Shown here piece by piece: positions 1 through 51,330 of a stretch of 64,000 nucleotides of DNA (positions within the stretch are counted from its first letter, which is position 1; each line of letters begins with the position of its first letter). The stretch is from Gymnorhina tibicen. Lineage: Eukaryota; Chordata; Aves; Passeriformes; Artamidae. The stretch is from NCBI GenBank assembly GCA_013399875.1, contig VXAZ01009468.1, forward strand, positions 71,230 through 135,229. Reading direction: 5' to 3'. The position numbers and the translations under genes are program-made. Under the pieces are notes generated by a model that was given only the letters and a program-made list of their open reading frames with translations, ran no database searches and was not told the origin of the DNA.

Positions 1-24
1 TGTCCTCCTGAAGTCCAGGCAGCC
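1..24 (-). other. SETD5: Start of SETD5 3' UTR (partial)
   Basis: Sequence directly after the TAG stop. The 3' UTR and poly(A) signal lie beyond the left edge of the window. Confidence 0.9.
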
Positions 25-38351
<38,327 letters not shown>

Positions 38352-38455
38352 GACGCCCGTCGGGGATCACGGAGTCCAGAGGGCAGCGACTGGCCGCTCC
38401 GAGGGCGGAGAGGAGCCGCAGAGCCTCGGCCAACACGTCACGGACATGGGGAAAC
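38352..38455 (-). other. SETD5: 5' UTR part of the first coding exon, with an upstream ORF
   Basis: About 104 nt lie between a likely acceptor (tag, AG at 38457-38456, after a pyrimidine-containing tract) and the start codon. The segment is CpG-rich for an intragenic site. An upstream ATG at 38447 opens a 26-codon ORF that ends at the TGA at 38369-38367, just before the main ATG. The acceptor implies at least one further non-coding exon at higher coordinates. Confidence 0.7.
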
Positions 38456-39049
38456 CTACCGGGGTAGAAACAAAGCATTGCATCTCTGTTACAGGATGAG
38501 GTCTCCCTGTATGCCCCTAAAGAAGGCTTTCACAGCAAAGAAAAGCAGAAATAGATTTCCATCAGTGACATGCCACACCATTTTTACTTCATTTTCATAT
38601 GTAGGGCCAGGGAAGAGGTAGATGGTAGTAGTTTGGTGGGGAGTTGGGGTTTTTTTACAGTGTTGGACTGACATTCAATGAGCTGCTTTGCCTTAAAGCT
38701 GATAATGATAGTTCCCCCCTCCCCGAAGTAAACTGAGGACTAATTATCAGATAAGTAATCTATTAGCTCCTTCTGCATATAAGCAGCAGCTGTCACCTAT
38801 CACCCACAGCCCTCCACCAGCATTTCCTAACTCTTTCCCCAACCAAGCTGCAGGCAAAACCCTGTCTCTAAGGGCTAGACAATGCTGGGGTGGACTGAGC
38901 TGAGACCCCTCCCTGGAGATCAGTTCATATGTGCGTTTGCTGGGCCTACAGCACAGGTGAGTGTGACCGGCAGAGCAGCTGTTCCCACACCACCGACGGC
39001 TGCCCTGGGCCACGAGGCCCATCCTGGACTCTGCACCGGTGGCTCAGTG

Positions 39050-39320
39050 AGCCCTGACACAGCGGGCCTCGACTGTCCCTGACACCTCCCCACGGCAGAG
39101 CCACGTCAGACGTCTGGGCGCTGGGAGTGCGGCGGGACCATTGGCTGTGTGTGGGGAGCCGGGTGAGTCACGGCGGCACCGGGGCGCAGCCGCCGGCCGT
39201 GCCGGGGAAGCCCGGGCTCCACCTTCCCTGCTGACCACAGCGCTTTGCTACGGCCGCGAGAGAAATTGCCGATAAACGCGGACTTCCAAGGGTCGTATGG
39301 CGGCCGGAGGTGAAACGGGA
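39050..39320 (-). promoter_or_regulatory. Small CpG-rich module with CCAAT box, possible alternative SETD5 promoter
   Basis: A local cluster of CpGs stands out from the surroundings, about 0.7 kb upstream of the first coding exon. On the minus strand it contains AGCCAATGG (39146-39138), a CCAAT box in the sense orientation, and a CRE-like TGACGTGG. No TATA box is evident. Splice-donor-like GTGAGT sites on the plus strand (near 38956 and 39162) leave open an antisense transcript. Confidence 0.4.
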
Positions 39321-42300
39321 TCAGCTCCTCGTTATGTAAATAACCTCAATAACACAGATGAGCATAAAGGAGCTATTATTCTACACAGCTCGAGAGAACC
39401 CCCCCCCCACAACATGGAGAGAGGCTGCATTTCTGAACGCAGCAAAGGTAGCTCCAAAAACAAAGAAAAATGGTGACAACCACCCTCTCTGCACGTTAAA
39501 CTTTAAGGGCAGCCTTTGAATACTTTCCACTGCCTTTCCCTGGCTCCGGCAGCGCAGACAAGCCAGCCTGCTGTCACATGCTCCCCGGCATCTCGGGGCT
39601 CTGCCAGCAAACCCTCCTGGGCTAGAGAGAGGCTGTGAGCCAAGTTTTCCTGTGGGTAGTGAATTTCTCACAGGGAACTGCCTTTGGACACCACAGTCCA
39701 GCCATTGTTTAATACACAAAACTCCCAGAAACACAAAAACACACAATCACTATAAGGGCAAATAAAGAAGAGTGAGAGTCAGAAAGTTTAAATGCTGCAT
39801 GCTATATTGCCTTTTCCTGTCTTAAAAGGCAGGCCACTTCTCTTGGCACAAGGAAATACTTTCCTTCTTCAGCATACATCCCTATGAGAAATCTTTCAGA
39901 CAGTATGACAGGTATACAGTGAATTACAGAAGTAGCACATAAAGATTTCTAAGCGGCAATTCCCTGTTATGCCCCAAAGCAATGGTCTCGCAGGGAGGTG
40001 GGAGATGAAAAAGGAAACAGGCAGGACTAAGCTCACAAGCAGTTCCAACCCAAGATAGCCCAGTGTCCTTGAATGTGTTTTCTGGAAAAAAAAAACTAAA
40101 AGAAAAATAAAAGGACCTTTCGGAAGTATCTTATTTATCCTTTCTCATGCTTGTGACAAGAGTTGTGATTTCTACACTGACAGGAGATGAGACAAACTGC
40201 TGGTAAAATACAGCTACAAGCTACAGACATCAATCCCTGCTTCACGTAAAACTCTAGCACAAGGTTAAAAGAAGTAAGAAAGTTTCTCAGTGTCTGAAGC
40301 ACCCTTCCCCTTAAGGAACATAGAAAACTCTTCCTCCCCCCACAACCAGTAATCTTTCTAAATACTTGTTTAGATGTTTTTCCCTCTATCAATCTCTTGC
40401 CTTTGCCATGACCATACCCAGCTGGCAGCAGCCCGACATTTCATCAGGATAAATTCCAGCCTCCCGCCTGCCTGTGACTCAGCAGAACTGGAGGATTTCA
40501 GGTGCAGCTTCTAGACTAGAGAGTCACAGGATACCTGGTCAATCCAGGGGTAACTGGGACAAATTTTCACCCACTTCTCGTAGGAAACCCTCTTTCTATC
40601 AACACTGTACAAATGCTGCTGCACTGGAATGGTCTGATAACTGCCATTTTTGGGAAGGACATTACTGGAGAAACATTAAATACCAAAACCCGAAAGGTTA
40701 AACAAGGCAAATTCCAGTTCAATCACTTTTGTGTTGACCCAGCAATACTTGCCCAACCATCACCCATGCTCAGATTTTACTGTTTGGTGCTGCTATTTTA
40801 TGTGTACTTTCAACTCTGACAATGTGACAATTCAAAACAAATTCCTGAAACCAACTTCAAGTGCTGTTGAAGACCACATCACCTTCAGGCTACATTACAG
40901 TCTGGTCTTCGTGAAACTTGGCCTGCTAACATGCAAAACATCAGCCTGACAGAAAATGCTGGGGTTGAGATCTAGATGTTCACCTATCAAACTGGCCAAT
41001 TTCCTGTATATTCAATCCCCAAGGTCCTTCCTACCTCTCCCCCCAAAAATACAGCTGTAGGGGAAAAAAAAGTCACATCCGGTTCTCTCTGCTGCCACTG
41101 GACTAAGTTTTACTAAAATTCAAAGTTTTAATTCAAATCTAATGAGCTTCAGACCACAGAAGTAACCTGTCTCCCTTACAACACAATTCTTCTTGAAATC
41201 AAATGGAAATGGGAATTTTGATGGCCTAACAGGTAGATAATACTTAGCCGGTTTTGAAAACGTAGCATTTAAAGATATTTTTTCCCCCACATTTGGCACC
41301 TACACACCTGCCTCCTTAACCAGTCATACCAGTATAAAGATACCTGGTCTTCCCCAACATCATCAGAACAGCCCAGATGAGCATCCACCCACACAGCCAC
41401 CCCAGCTGGGATCCCTGGTTCTCACTCAGCACAGGTCGCATGCCAAGGGACTGACCCATTGTGAGTGGCTGCCTTGGCTACACTGTGAATAAATATATGC
41501 TATTCAGTTATTTCAGGTAACATCCTGTATTGACAGGAAGGACTGTAATAAATCTAAGCTGGCCAAGAGAAGGTTAAGCAACACCTGCTGCTATAACAGT
41601 GAATTTAATTTTCAGAACTCTGTTTAGGATGCAACGGCTGCAGCGCTGCATTGGCTCACTTCCACAGCCACTGCCATCCATGTACAAATAAAGCAGATAC
41701 AGAAAATTTACTGCTGCAAACTCTCTTTATTACTTGTGGTGTTAAACGTCTGTACTAACAGGGACAATCAAGCATGGTGAGTCAAAGAGCTCACTAGAGC
41801 TTCCTCACTCAAGATGTGGTTGTTCCTGTTTTCACTTGTGTCCCAGTCATACAGACACCTCTGGGCACCTGTGGTATGCAACGCTTGGTGATAGACTCTA
41901 CAAAGTATTTGTGAACGTCATGAAAAATTCACCCCCAGACAAAAAACCCCAGGCACAGCCTCACAGACTGCATGTGCTACCTAAATTCAGACTCCATCAC
42001 CCTTTGGTGCTGCTCAGATGATGCTGTACAATCTCAGGGGGGACAGAATATGTCCCTTGCACCCTCACAGAGTCACAGATCCAAGGGCCAAACAGTTACC
42101 AAACAGGGGAAGGACAGAGATTCACGCTGTTCCTCTGCAGGGTCAGTGCACATCTGTGAGTCTGTGTCCACCGAGAGCCTGAAATACTTTACCATTGCGC
42201 ATCCAGTGTCTCATGCATGGCCGAGAGAGATAAAAAGGTAACAAGGGTACAAACATATCATGGACAAACTGACAAAAGCTTGTTCTGATTATGCAAAATT

Positions 42301-45261
42301 CAACATGTGAGCCAGGAGAGGGAGAACAGGGAAATCACCTCCATGTGCACCGATGACGACCACTTCTTGTTCGCAAACGAGAGACAAGCGCTTCCTTTAC
42401 CTCTCCCCACACTTCCCAGCAACTCCAGTTATTGAAGTCCCAAGCTGGAAACAGATGCCAGACTTTTGACAACCCAGGATTACTCGTGTCTAAACAATAA
42501 CCACCATCATCTTCTCTGTGCTCAGCAATGGGCCTCTAAGTCACCTACATAGGATGAGCTCCCTGTATAATGAGTTGCACATCTTTAAGCTCCCACGCCA
42601 ATACCAGTCCTATCAAATTCAAAGCACTTTTTTCTCCTGCACCTCATACTGCCACAGGCCAGTCCAGAGCTGGTAGAAAACTTGTAATAGCGGCTCTGCC
42701 ATGCAGCCTTCCTTGGCATCCTCTCCACCAGCCTCATCTGGGACAGAGACAGCAAGGTCTGGTAAGTTCATACTTACACTGCCATTTGCACCAGCAGCAA
42801 ACCACTTGGCATGTGGAGCAGTGTAACAAGTATTAGCATCTCAGATTTTCTTCATTCGTCTTTTCCCCTGGAAATTTCAGAAAACCAAAATCTATGGAAC
42901 ATCTAAAGTAAATAGGAACAGCTTCCATTACCATGCTAAAAAAGTCCTCTCATCAGCCAGTGCCACTCAAATATGGGCACAGTCCACCTGAGTCCAATCA
43001 CGCACTGCCTGTACATCCACAAACCTCATGTCAAGGTCAGATCCTCACAGAAGGGAAAGCACCTTTAGAATAAACAGAATCAGACCAAGGTTTTTTGATA
43101 TTTAACAGTTAGCTCAAAAAAACACATCAAATTCCCTGACTTTCAGACATGTTGCTCTATAAGGACATCTACACAGACACAGGGGCAGAGCAAACAAATC
43201 TTTGAATCATTTAGCTCCAACTTATTGTGAAACAGATTGCTAAAACTACTTGAATTGTGCCTCAATCTACCAATACAAATGCTTAGCTCTGCTCTGAAAA
43301 CAAGCTGGGTCCACTAAGCAGCAACTGTGCCAGTTTTAAAGAATGAAATATTGACATAAGTATTCTCTATTATCATTAGAGCCATACATCATCTGCTAGT
43401 GGGCTGACAAAGCAAGACACCAATTCTATACCATGGGGTCTGGAAGAACTCAGTCCTAGTCCACAGCAGAAAGGATCAAAGTAATAGACAACGCTGGTAT
43501 TCATTACTAGCTATGCACGCCGTGATAACCAAATTATCGACAAGTATAGCGCAATGGTTAAAGACTTATCTGTCTTAGGCCTTTCTCAAAACTGTCCCCT
43601 GGTTTATATGTATGCAGCTATATGCAAAAAGAAATGCTTGTTATGAACACATTTGGTTCAGAGATCATTTTGCTCTCTGGGATCTAGAGAACCTTGACAA
43701 AACACCAACAAGCTCTTAGAACAAGAATACAGCATTTTAAAATTGTAAAACGTCAAAAAGCAACAACCCAGTGAGACCTATTCCTGCTCACCACACTCGC
43801 AAGAGCTGGAGTCAAGGATCAGGAAATGGCAAGACTGCTGCTTTTAGGATTTCAAATACTTTTGGTATCCATGGGCCTATGCATCAGTCAAGTTGTTCCA
43901 TACAAGATATGAAACCATATTAATAATTCCCATTATTCTTGAAGTGCTCTATGAAAGCACTACAAAGTACCGCAACACGTTTATGAATACACCTACTTAG
44001 CTAAAGTCAGCACGATAACGCTGTTCAGCGTTAGCGAACATAGCGAAGGCTATGTAAACCATGTTTAAAACTGAGGTATAAGCAAGTTAAACTGATTTTG
44101 ATAAAATTTGGAAACAGATGGAAACTAAGTAAATTTAGTAAAAAAAATTAAAGTAGGTTTAAACCATTTTAAGGCAATTTTCACCATATCCATCTACAGG
44201 ATTCCATCATTTTATCTGATAAAGGAAACATCAATTTTAGTTAAACTCCTCTGTGAACTACACCCTAAGGGACTACAAATGATGAGAAAGCAACTGAGAG
44301 AAATTAAATCATCAAGTAGAAAAATTACAAAATGCATAGTCAAGTACTCTCAGCAACTGACCCAAGACTGCAGAAATTACTTCAAAAAAGCAAAAAGAAT
44401 AACCTCAAAACTTTGCTGCTGCTTCAGCAGTCAAGACATTATGCAAGCCAAAATAAAATCCTGTTTTTCTTTTGAAATCATTAAAGATTTCAGATACTAT
44501 GATAAAAAATAGAAGAGAAATTTAATAAAGAGATTAAAAAAGGGCAGGTAAGACTTCGCTTCCAGAAATATCTTCTCCTGGACAATTCAATCACATTCTT
44601 GACAGTTCAATACACTCCAGAGGTGGAGATGTCAGACAAGGGTTTGTTTGCACTTTCTGAAAACATCCAATTTGCATCACAGAACCTTACTGGAAAGTTT
44701 AATTTCTATTGATTTTAAAATGGTTGAAGAGTCATACATAAGGAGAATTCCATAAAAATTAGAAAGCAGAAGCAAATTACAGAGTAGCAGTGATCCATGG
44801 CAGACCAAATTATTCTGAGGTACGTTTATGTAGAGGTGGCAGGCACACACCAGGGAACTTTACCTGCACAACACGCTGATGAGAAGGGACCTGGCAGCAT
44901 TTGCATGGTCTGCACACATAGTGTGCTGAGCAGGTGACACAGACAGTGTTTTAAAGGAATGACAACAATGTAATGGGAAAAGGAATATCCCGACCAAGAA
45001 CTTCATATTAAAGTCCTCCTAACTTTAAGGGTCGTAAACAGAGGAAGTCTGCAAGAAAACATCACAACACTATGAAAATTTGAAACCATCAAAATAACAT
45101 TTAAAGAATAACAGAAATAGTGGAGAAATTCAGGAAAAATCCCATAGACTCAAAAAGAACCCCTTTCTATGCTAAAAACCTTGCTTTACAGTGGCTCTAA
45201 CTCACAGCATTACAAGTCGCTGGTGAAGGTGACAAATTCTTCAAACACTGAAGCAATTAAA

Positions 45262-45312
45262 ATTATATTTTTATTTAGTATATTTTATTATATTTATTAT
45301 ATTTTATTTTTA
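45262..45312. repeat. AT-rich low-complexity stretch
   Basis: Repeated tatatttt/tattatattt units with almost no G or C. Probably simple-sequence expansion. Confidence 0.7.
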
Positions 45313-48300
45313 CAAATACTGTTCTCTACCTTATTCTGGAAATACATAGCAATGCAAGAGAAAAAAGGATTACACATAAGGCACCACAGTTGAAGATACA
45401 AAAATTACTAAAGTACATGAAACAGGAAAGAGGGAAAACATCCCTTTTCTCTTTCAGTTCCACAAACTTTTGGTTTTGTGACAGTCATTGGGCAAAACTA
45501 TTCTGCAGCGCAGGGAACACATCCTAATTGCTATGCTGGTCCTATACTGTAAGGTTGCTGCTCTCTTTTCCCATGAGGTGAAGGAGAACAGTCAAATGTC
45601 TGTATGTCACAAAAATGCAAACAAAAAGGTTCAGAACAGATACTCTGAGATTAAGAGCTTGACAACCAACCTCCAGTGAATCCAGCTGCGGCAGCTGATG
45701 TTAACTGCTGCGACTGTCTCCTCTAAATCTTTGCCAAAACAGGTGGCAGGAAGGAAACATTGCCATGTCTCATCAATTGCAGTTGATGCCAAGAAGACTG
45801 GACTAAAAGCAGAAACAGGTAAAATACATGTTCCCTTTTAGACACTGTTGTAGAGGCAATAAACTTCTGCAATGGGGCTGGTAACTAGGAACAGCAGTAT
45901 CGGAAACACCACTGCTCGGTCCACCACACCTTGTCCATATATATCCCTATGTTTTCAGATTCAATTTAAGAGACCTGCCTACACCAGAAAATGGCTACAG
46001 ATAAAGTAAGACTCAAGATTAATTTAAATAATGTAAATAACATTGGTTTAATCTTAGCAGAGCAAAGTGCTTCCTTGTTCTAAATTTTGTTGCTTGTGGA
46101 TGCAATAGTATTCACACGAATGGTTTTATCCATGCAACTATTAAACTTTCCTAAGTAGACAAACCTTAAATTTAAAAGCTGGTCAGACAACCCCCCATGA
46201 AAACAAAAAACCTTTAGACCTTGAAATTGCGTTTTGAAGGTATTTCAGAGAAAAAAGCCTGTACCACAAGCAAGGTCAGAGGGAAACTCAGCAATAAAGG
46301 GCAATAACTAGGATCAAATCCAAAGCCAGAGAATTACAGTTCCCGTGAGAATTCAGACAGTCCGGAGTCACGGGAAGTCGCTGAATATAGAAGGGGAATC
46401 AGCAGAATTTACTGGCACAGAGCAGCATCCCAAACTTACAACCAGTGGAAGGCTAACCACTAACAAGTTGCCAGGAGTAGGACTGCAACCTCCAGTCCTA
46501 GTATTGGAAAAAAGATTTCTGCATAATCCCACTAAATACTCTCTGCCTGTGCCTCGAGGTCTCGCTGTGCGTCCTTTATACATCTATTTAAGGCCCCCAC
46601 GTGACAAAGGCTGCCTGCCCAGCCACTCCCCACTGGGGCAAACAACCCAGCTCCAGAGGAGACTCCAGCAGCGCTTCCAAGGCAGACGTTGCATCAGCCA
46701 GGTGTGCAGGAAGCGGCGGAGAAAAAGCAGCTGTTGACGAAGGGGCTCTCGGACGGAGGCCGCTTCAGGAATCCCATGGAAAGGACGACAGGAAGGAGAG
46801 AGATGCTCCGCACACAGAACAAGCTTCATCAGCTTCAGAAAGCCTTTGTGCTGGGGCTCCGGACCTGGCCTTTCTCCCAGAGATGATGCAACACTGAGGA
46901 ACAAGGTCTGTGCCAGAGAAAACTATTCACAGGCTATGCAGATGGCAACGCAGCCAAAGGCTCTCGGATCAAAACATGCCAGAGCCCCCCAGGCCTGGCA
47001 AGCCCCCCCCCAGGCCTTCCTTCGTGCCCCCAGGATCCTCCATTTCACACTGCAGTCTCGCTCCTAGCATGACCCCGGCTTAAGGCAGAATGAAGGACTT
47101 TACAATGGAGAAAAAGAAGTAAAAAAAAAAAAGGGTGTTTTAAAGTCCTTCAAAAATCACAGCTCGTTCTCTGATCTGTAGGGAGGGAAGAGATGGGGAA
47201 GAGACTGAGCTCAAAAGCCTCCAATCTCCCACACAGGGATCCTCCCATCACTGCAGCTTGCCAGCGCACGCCTGAGCTCCCCAAACACGTAGAGCAGCTC
47301 TGCGCTCGCCGGCAGCCTCGGCCTGCTCTCACACATCAGGAAACCACGCAGGGACTGCCCGGGCAGCCATGGCAACATCACACAGTGTGGCAATTATGGA
47401 GCCGCAGCTCCCACGCGAAGGTTCAGCCCTGCTTTCCATTACAGGACTCGTTTTGACCCTTCCCCCCTGCCCAAACCATCACCGAGTGCCATTCCAGCTC
47501 CAACCTGGCCTCTGTGGTTTGTGACTGGCAAGTTTTGCAGCCTTGCACCTGGGCTCGAGATCATGCAAATACATTTTTCTCTGTGCTGTAAGGAAGTTAC
47601 TCCAGGCTTGTGTAACGCTCTTGTGCTGTGTTCCACAAACACCGGTTTGTCCGATGTGCCTCGAGTGAGAAACCAGGTGAAAAAACCACCTGCAACCCGC
47701 GCCGCACATGGCAAGAGTCGGATCCATTACTGAGCTACATAATCACTGTTATGCAGTAAAATCCAGTGAATTTTACAGGATTTTGGCAATATTCCAGTGC
47801 TGTGACAGGTTTCAAGGCTCAGCCCACTGCACTGCCCCACCACATCCCCTTCTTAGGGACATCTTTCTAGGAGACATCACCAACTGTAGCACTTGCCCAG
47901 GCACTGGTGCCCAGTTGCATTCTTGGTCATCTACGATGGTTCTGGGACCCCTACAAATTCACACATTTCTGGCAGATGTGCTTTTCCTAGCACAAAACCT
48001 GTTAGAGAGCAGACTGAGTCAGTAGGACAGTGGTGGAGAGCAATCATGAGGCCCAAAGGCAGCATCAGCAAAAGCCCTTAGCTCCCATTCTGGGGCTTCC
48101 AACCACTAAATGATGCTGAACAATGTCCAAGAGATGTTCTTTATCGTGTTTTACTTTCCTGGATGAGTTGCATCTCACATTATACGGTATTTTGGCACTA
48201 GTAAGATATGCACTGATCCCAAAATGCAGGTACTACTGACACGGCACCAGGGCATGCCCCAGCTCTGCATGTTGGATCCTCCATGTACAGTGGATGTTCA

Positions 48301-50719
48301 CCCAGTAGTCAGATTTACAGAATAAGACAGTAGCCAACAATATATTGGCCGAACAAGATTTAGGGAATATAAATTTTTGTAAGCAATTTCATTAAATTTT
48401 TTGTAAAACAATATAATCACAGACTTGCTCTTACAATCACAGAGAAAAAGGTGTAATGTTTATTCAGGAAACTCCCAAATATCTACTTCCTAACTGCTGG
48501 CAAGAAATGCAAAGCTTGGCAAGACAGTGCTGAGAGCCACAATCACTTTTTTTGACTAGCCCATTTTTTTATTAACAAGATAAAAAGCAGATAATCCAGT
48601 TGAACACATTTTCAAACTAAACGCAGATGACCAGAAATTAGCAGTAGAACACCTGCAACCAGTGACTAAAAAAAGACAAAAATCACTCAAACCTGATTTA
48701 TTTCTGACGACTTGCACATAAATTAGTAATTTCTTCCTTTGAGAAGAGCACAGCACACCAATCCACCACCTTAACTCTTGTGGGTGGTAACACACGAGCA
48801 TTGACATCAAACAGTTGGCCAAGAGTGCTCACGTAGAGCTCACACGAAAGCGATGCTGACTGAGTGGTTCTGCAACGCATCTGTGTAATGCTATCTGCTA
48901 CCTCCACCTTTTTTTGAATGTTGAATTATGAGCAGAGTAATACATTCAAGACGTTTTTCATGATTATCATAAATGCAACTAAGCACATGTACGTACAACC
49001 ACGCGATGAAACAAAGAGGTTGAAATGCAAGAAGTTGCTCAGGCTGAACAGACTGACAGCCCTCCTCCAGCAGGTCGTCTCCATCAGCCTCCTGATGCTG
49101 TGGAGAGGAGGACAATGACACAGCCGAGAGGGAAAGCAATGAAGAGGGAGATTTCTCTACTAAACTAAGCCCTCACAACCTCTTTTGTGTGCAGCACTTC
49201 CTGCGAGCCGCTCCTGCAGGTTAAGGCAGACAGGGCTGTCTGGACAAGGTGAGTAGCAGGAGTTGCTGCACTCGATCTCGAAGCTGGAGGTCTTTGCTTT
49301 GTGCTGTGTAGTGCCCCAACACGTTCCTGCAGTTTGCTATCCCTCTAGCCCTAAGCAAGGAAACTTGCAGCTGCCAGACAACCTCTTTCCCACCTCAGAA
49401 ACAGCACAATTTATGTGACAAATTGGTAGAAAATGTTCAGAAAATATTCAGCTGCCTTTTCTTCCATAGGACATAGGCATTCCACAGGCATTTTCTTACT
49501 GCACAGCTGCAGAGGTGACAGCAATGGGGCTCGTCCCTGACTGGACCTGGAGGAGGAAGAGAGGAGAGGCAGGAATGCAGCCACACAGGAGAAAAGAGCA
49601 GCCCAGGTGCTCAGCATCCTCCTCTGCACAGACAAGGACGAGTATGCACTCAGGCAGGACCGACTGGGAGCGCTCCACCTGCACAAAGCAGCAGATTTTG
49701 AGAGCTACCAGAAGGGAATTTAAGAGCTCTGCGTGTCTGCAGAGGCATCTGGAACAAGGTAATCTATGGAAATACAGAAACTTGGCAGCCGTCAAGGGAG
49801 TGGTGGAATGCACAACTGCAAATAAAAAGTAGAAGCATGATCTGGAGCCATTACCAAACTGAGTCACTCAATTCCCCAGGTGAATTTACAAAGCGATGGA
49901 CAAGTAGAATTGCTAAAGTACTCTCATTTGGATGGCATGAAAACCAGCAAACAAGTGCCATTAGAACACCACTTCTGACAATTATTTAATATTGTTTCAA
50001 ACACAAATAAACTTTCTGAACAAGTCCAGTTAACTTGAGAGATAGAGAATATCCTACATTCATTTAAGAACGAAACCTACCAGGAGAGCTTGAGTTTACT
50101 CTCAGAGGAATTTTAATCATATTGCTGTTGTGCAATTTTTTTCATACTGTTTCTAAAAAAGGATGAAAAAGATTTACAGACTTGTGCTGTGGTCAACTGG
50201 AATGCAGGAATGCTCATCTGAATACAGTGAGCATACACAGTTACATCAGGGCTTCTCTGTAGGGGCTTTCAGAAAGCCATACCCGTATCTTAAACATCTG
50301 AAGCAACACAGTATGGGAAAGAGCTGCGTTCCAATGATGCAAGCCACAAAGCATTAAATTTCAGAGCTCCCTTTGCATCTTATGTGTGTTATGCAAGGTA
50401 GTATTCTAGTGCCAGCTTAACTATTTCTCCTCTAAATTCATCTTAATTTCATGATCTTGGCTGTGACTGCAAGTTCATGTACCTGAACTTGCACCAACTG
50501 ATCATGGCATGAAATCTTCAAAGATTCTTAAACTCCAGTGTCAGGAAAGGAGTATTATATAATTTCAAAAAAAAAATCACAATATATTTTCTCCAGAAAG
50601 AAGTAAGTTGGGCCTATTGTAAAAGACTAAGATGAATGTTTGTTCCTTTCCCCTTGCCTGTAAACAATTCCAATGTTTAATTACTATAATTGCTAAGAAA
50701 CTGTACTTCAAAATTGAAT

Positions 50720-51330
50720 TTGTCTAACCTCAGTTGATAGTGCTATGCCTTTGTCAGCAAATCTCACAAGTCCTTTTAGAAAAAGATCAAGTCCTCTCTC
50801 AGTTGTCTTTTCAATGAGCTGAGTAAGTTGAGCTCCTTTAAACCTCACATCGTGAGGCTTATTTTCCAGTCCCTGGATCATTTCTGCAGCTGTCCTTTGA
50901 ATTCTCTCCAAATACACTGGCATTCTTCTTGAAGCATGGAAACCAAAATTCAATTCCAGTATCAGTCTCAACACTGCTGTGTTTATAAGATTACTTATTT
51001 TGCTTCACATTCCTTTCCCCCACTTTTTTTTTCTCCTCCTCAATATGCCCAAGAATCACATTAACCCTTTTAAATAAAATAATGGCCCAAGTACAATGTA
51101 GAGGCAACAAGCTGTAAAGACCTTAAAGCCCTTTGAGCTACTGCTTTCCAAAATGCTGTTTCACAATTAATAGGTGGGTCTGCAGTTTTGCTGACAAATG
51201 CATCACCTTGCAACTGGAAGGATTCACATCTTTTGTTGAAATGTGGCAAAACAATTCAGATTCCTAAACATACTGCATTATCCCACTAGCACCTCTCTGA
51301 TCAAGAATCATCAAATATTTTATGCTATCC
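50720..51330 (-). repeat. Old CR1-family LINE, reverse orientation
   Basis: Read on the plus strand it follows the reverse complement of an amniote CR1 in order: ggatcatttctgcagctgtc, gaattctctccaaata, attcttcttgaagcatgg, aattcaattccagtatcag, then caagaatcacattaaccctt, tgctttccaaaatgctg and aaatgcatcaccttgca. The minus strand also keeps a decayed RT-like peptide (IQRTAAEMIQGLENK). It is more diverged than the other CR1 pieces. Confidence 0.8.

Noticed and set aside
43500..43610. A tRNA-like impression around gcgcaatggtta
   Set aside because: No cloverleaf with proper D and T arms could be formed by eye.
46345..46737. A 130-residue plus-strand ORF in the 5' intron
   Set aside because: No recognisable domain, no splice or conservation argument, and a length expected by chance in a GC-richer patch.
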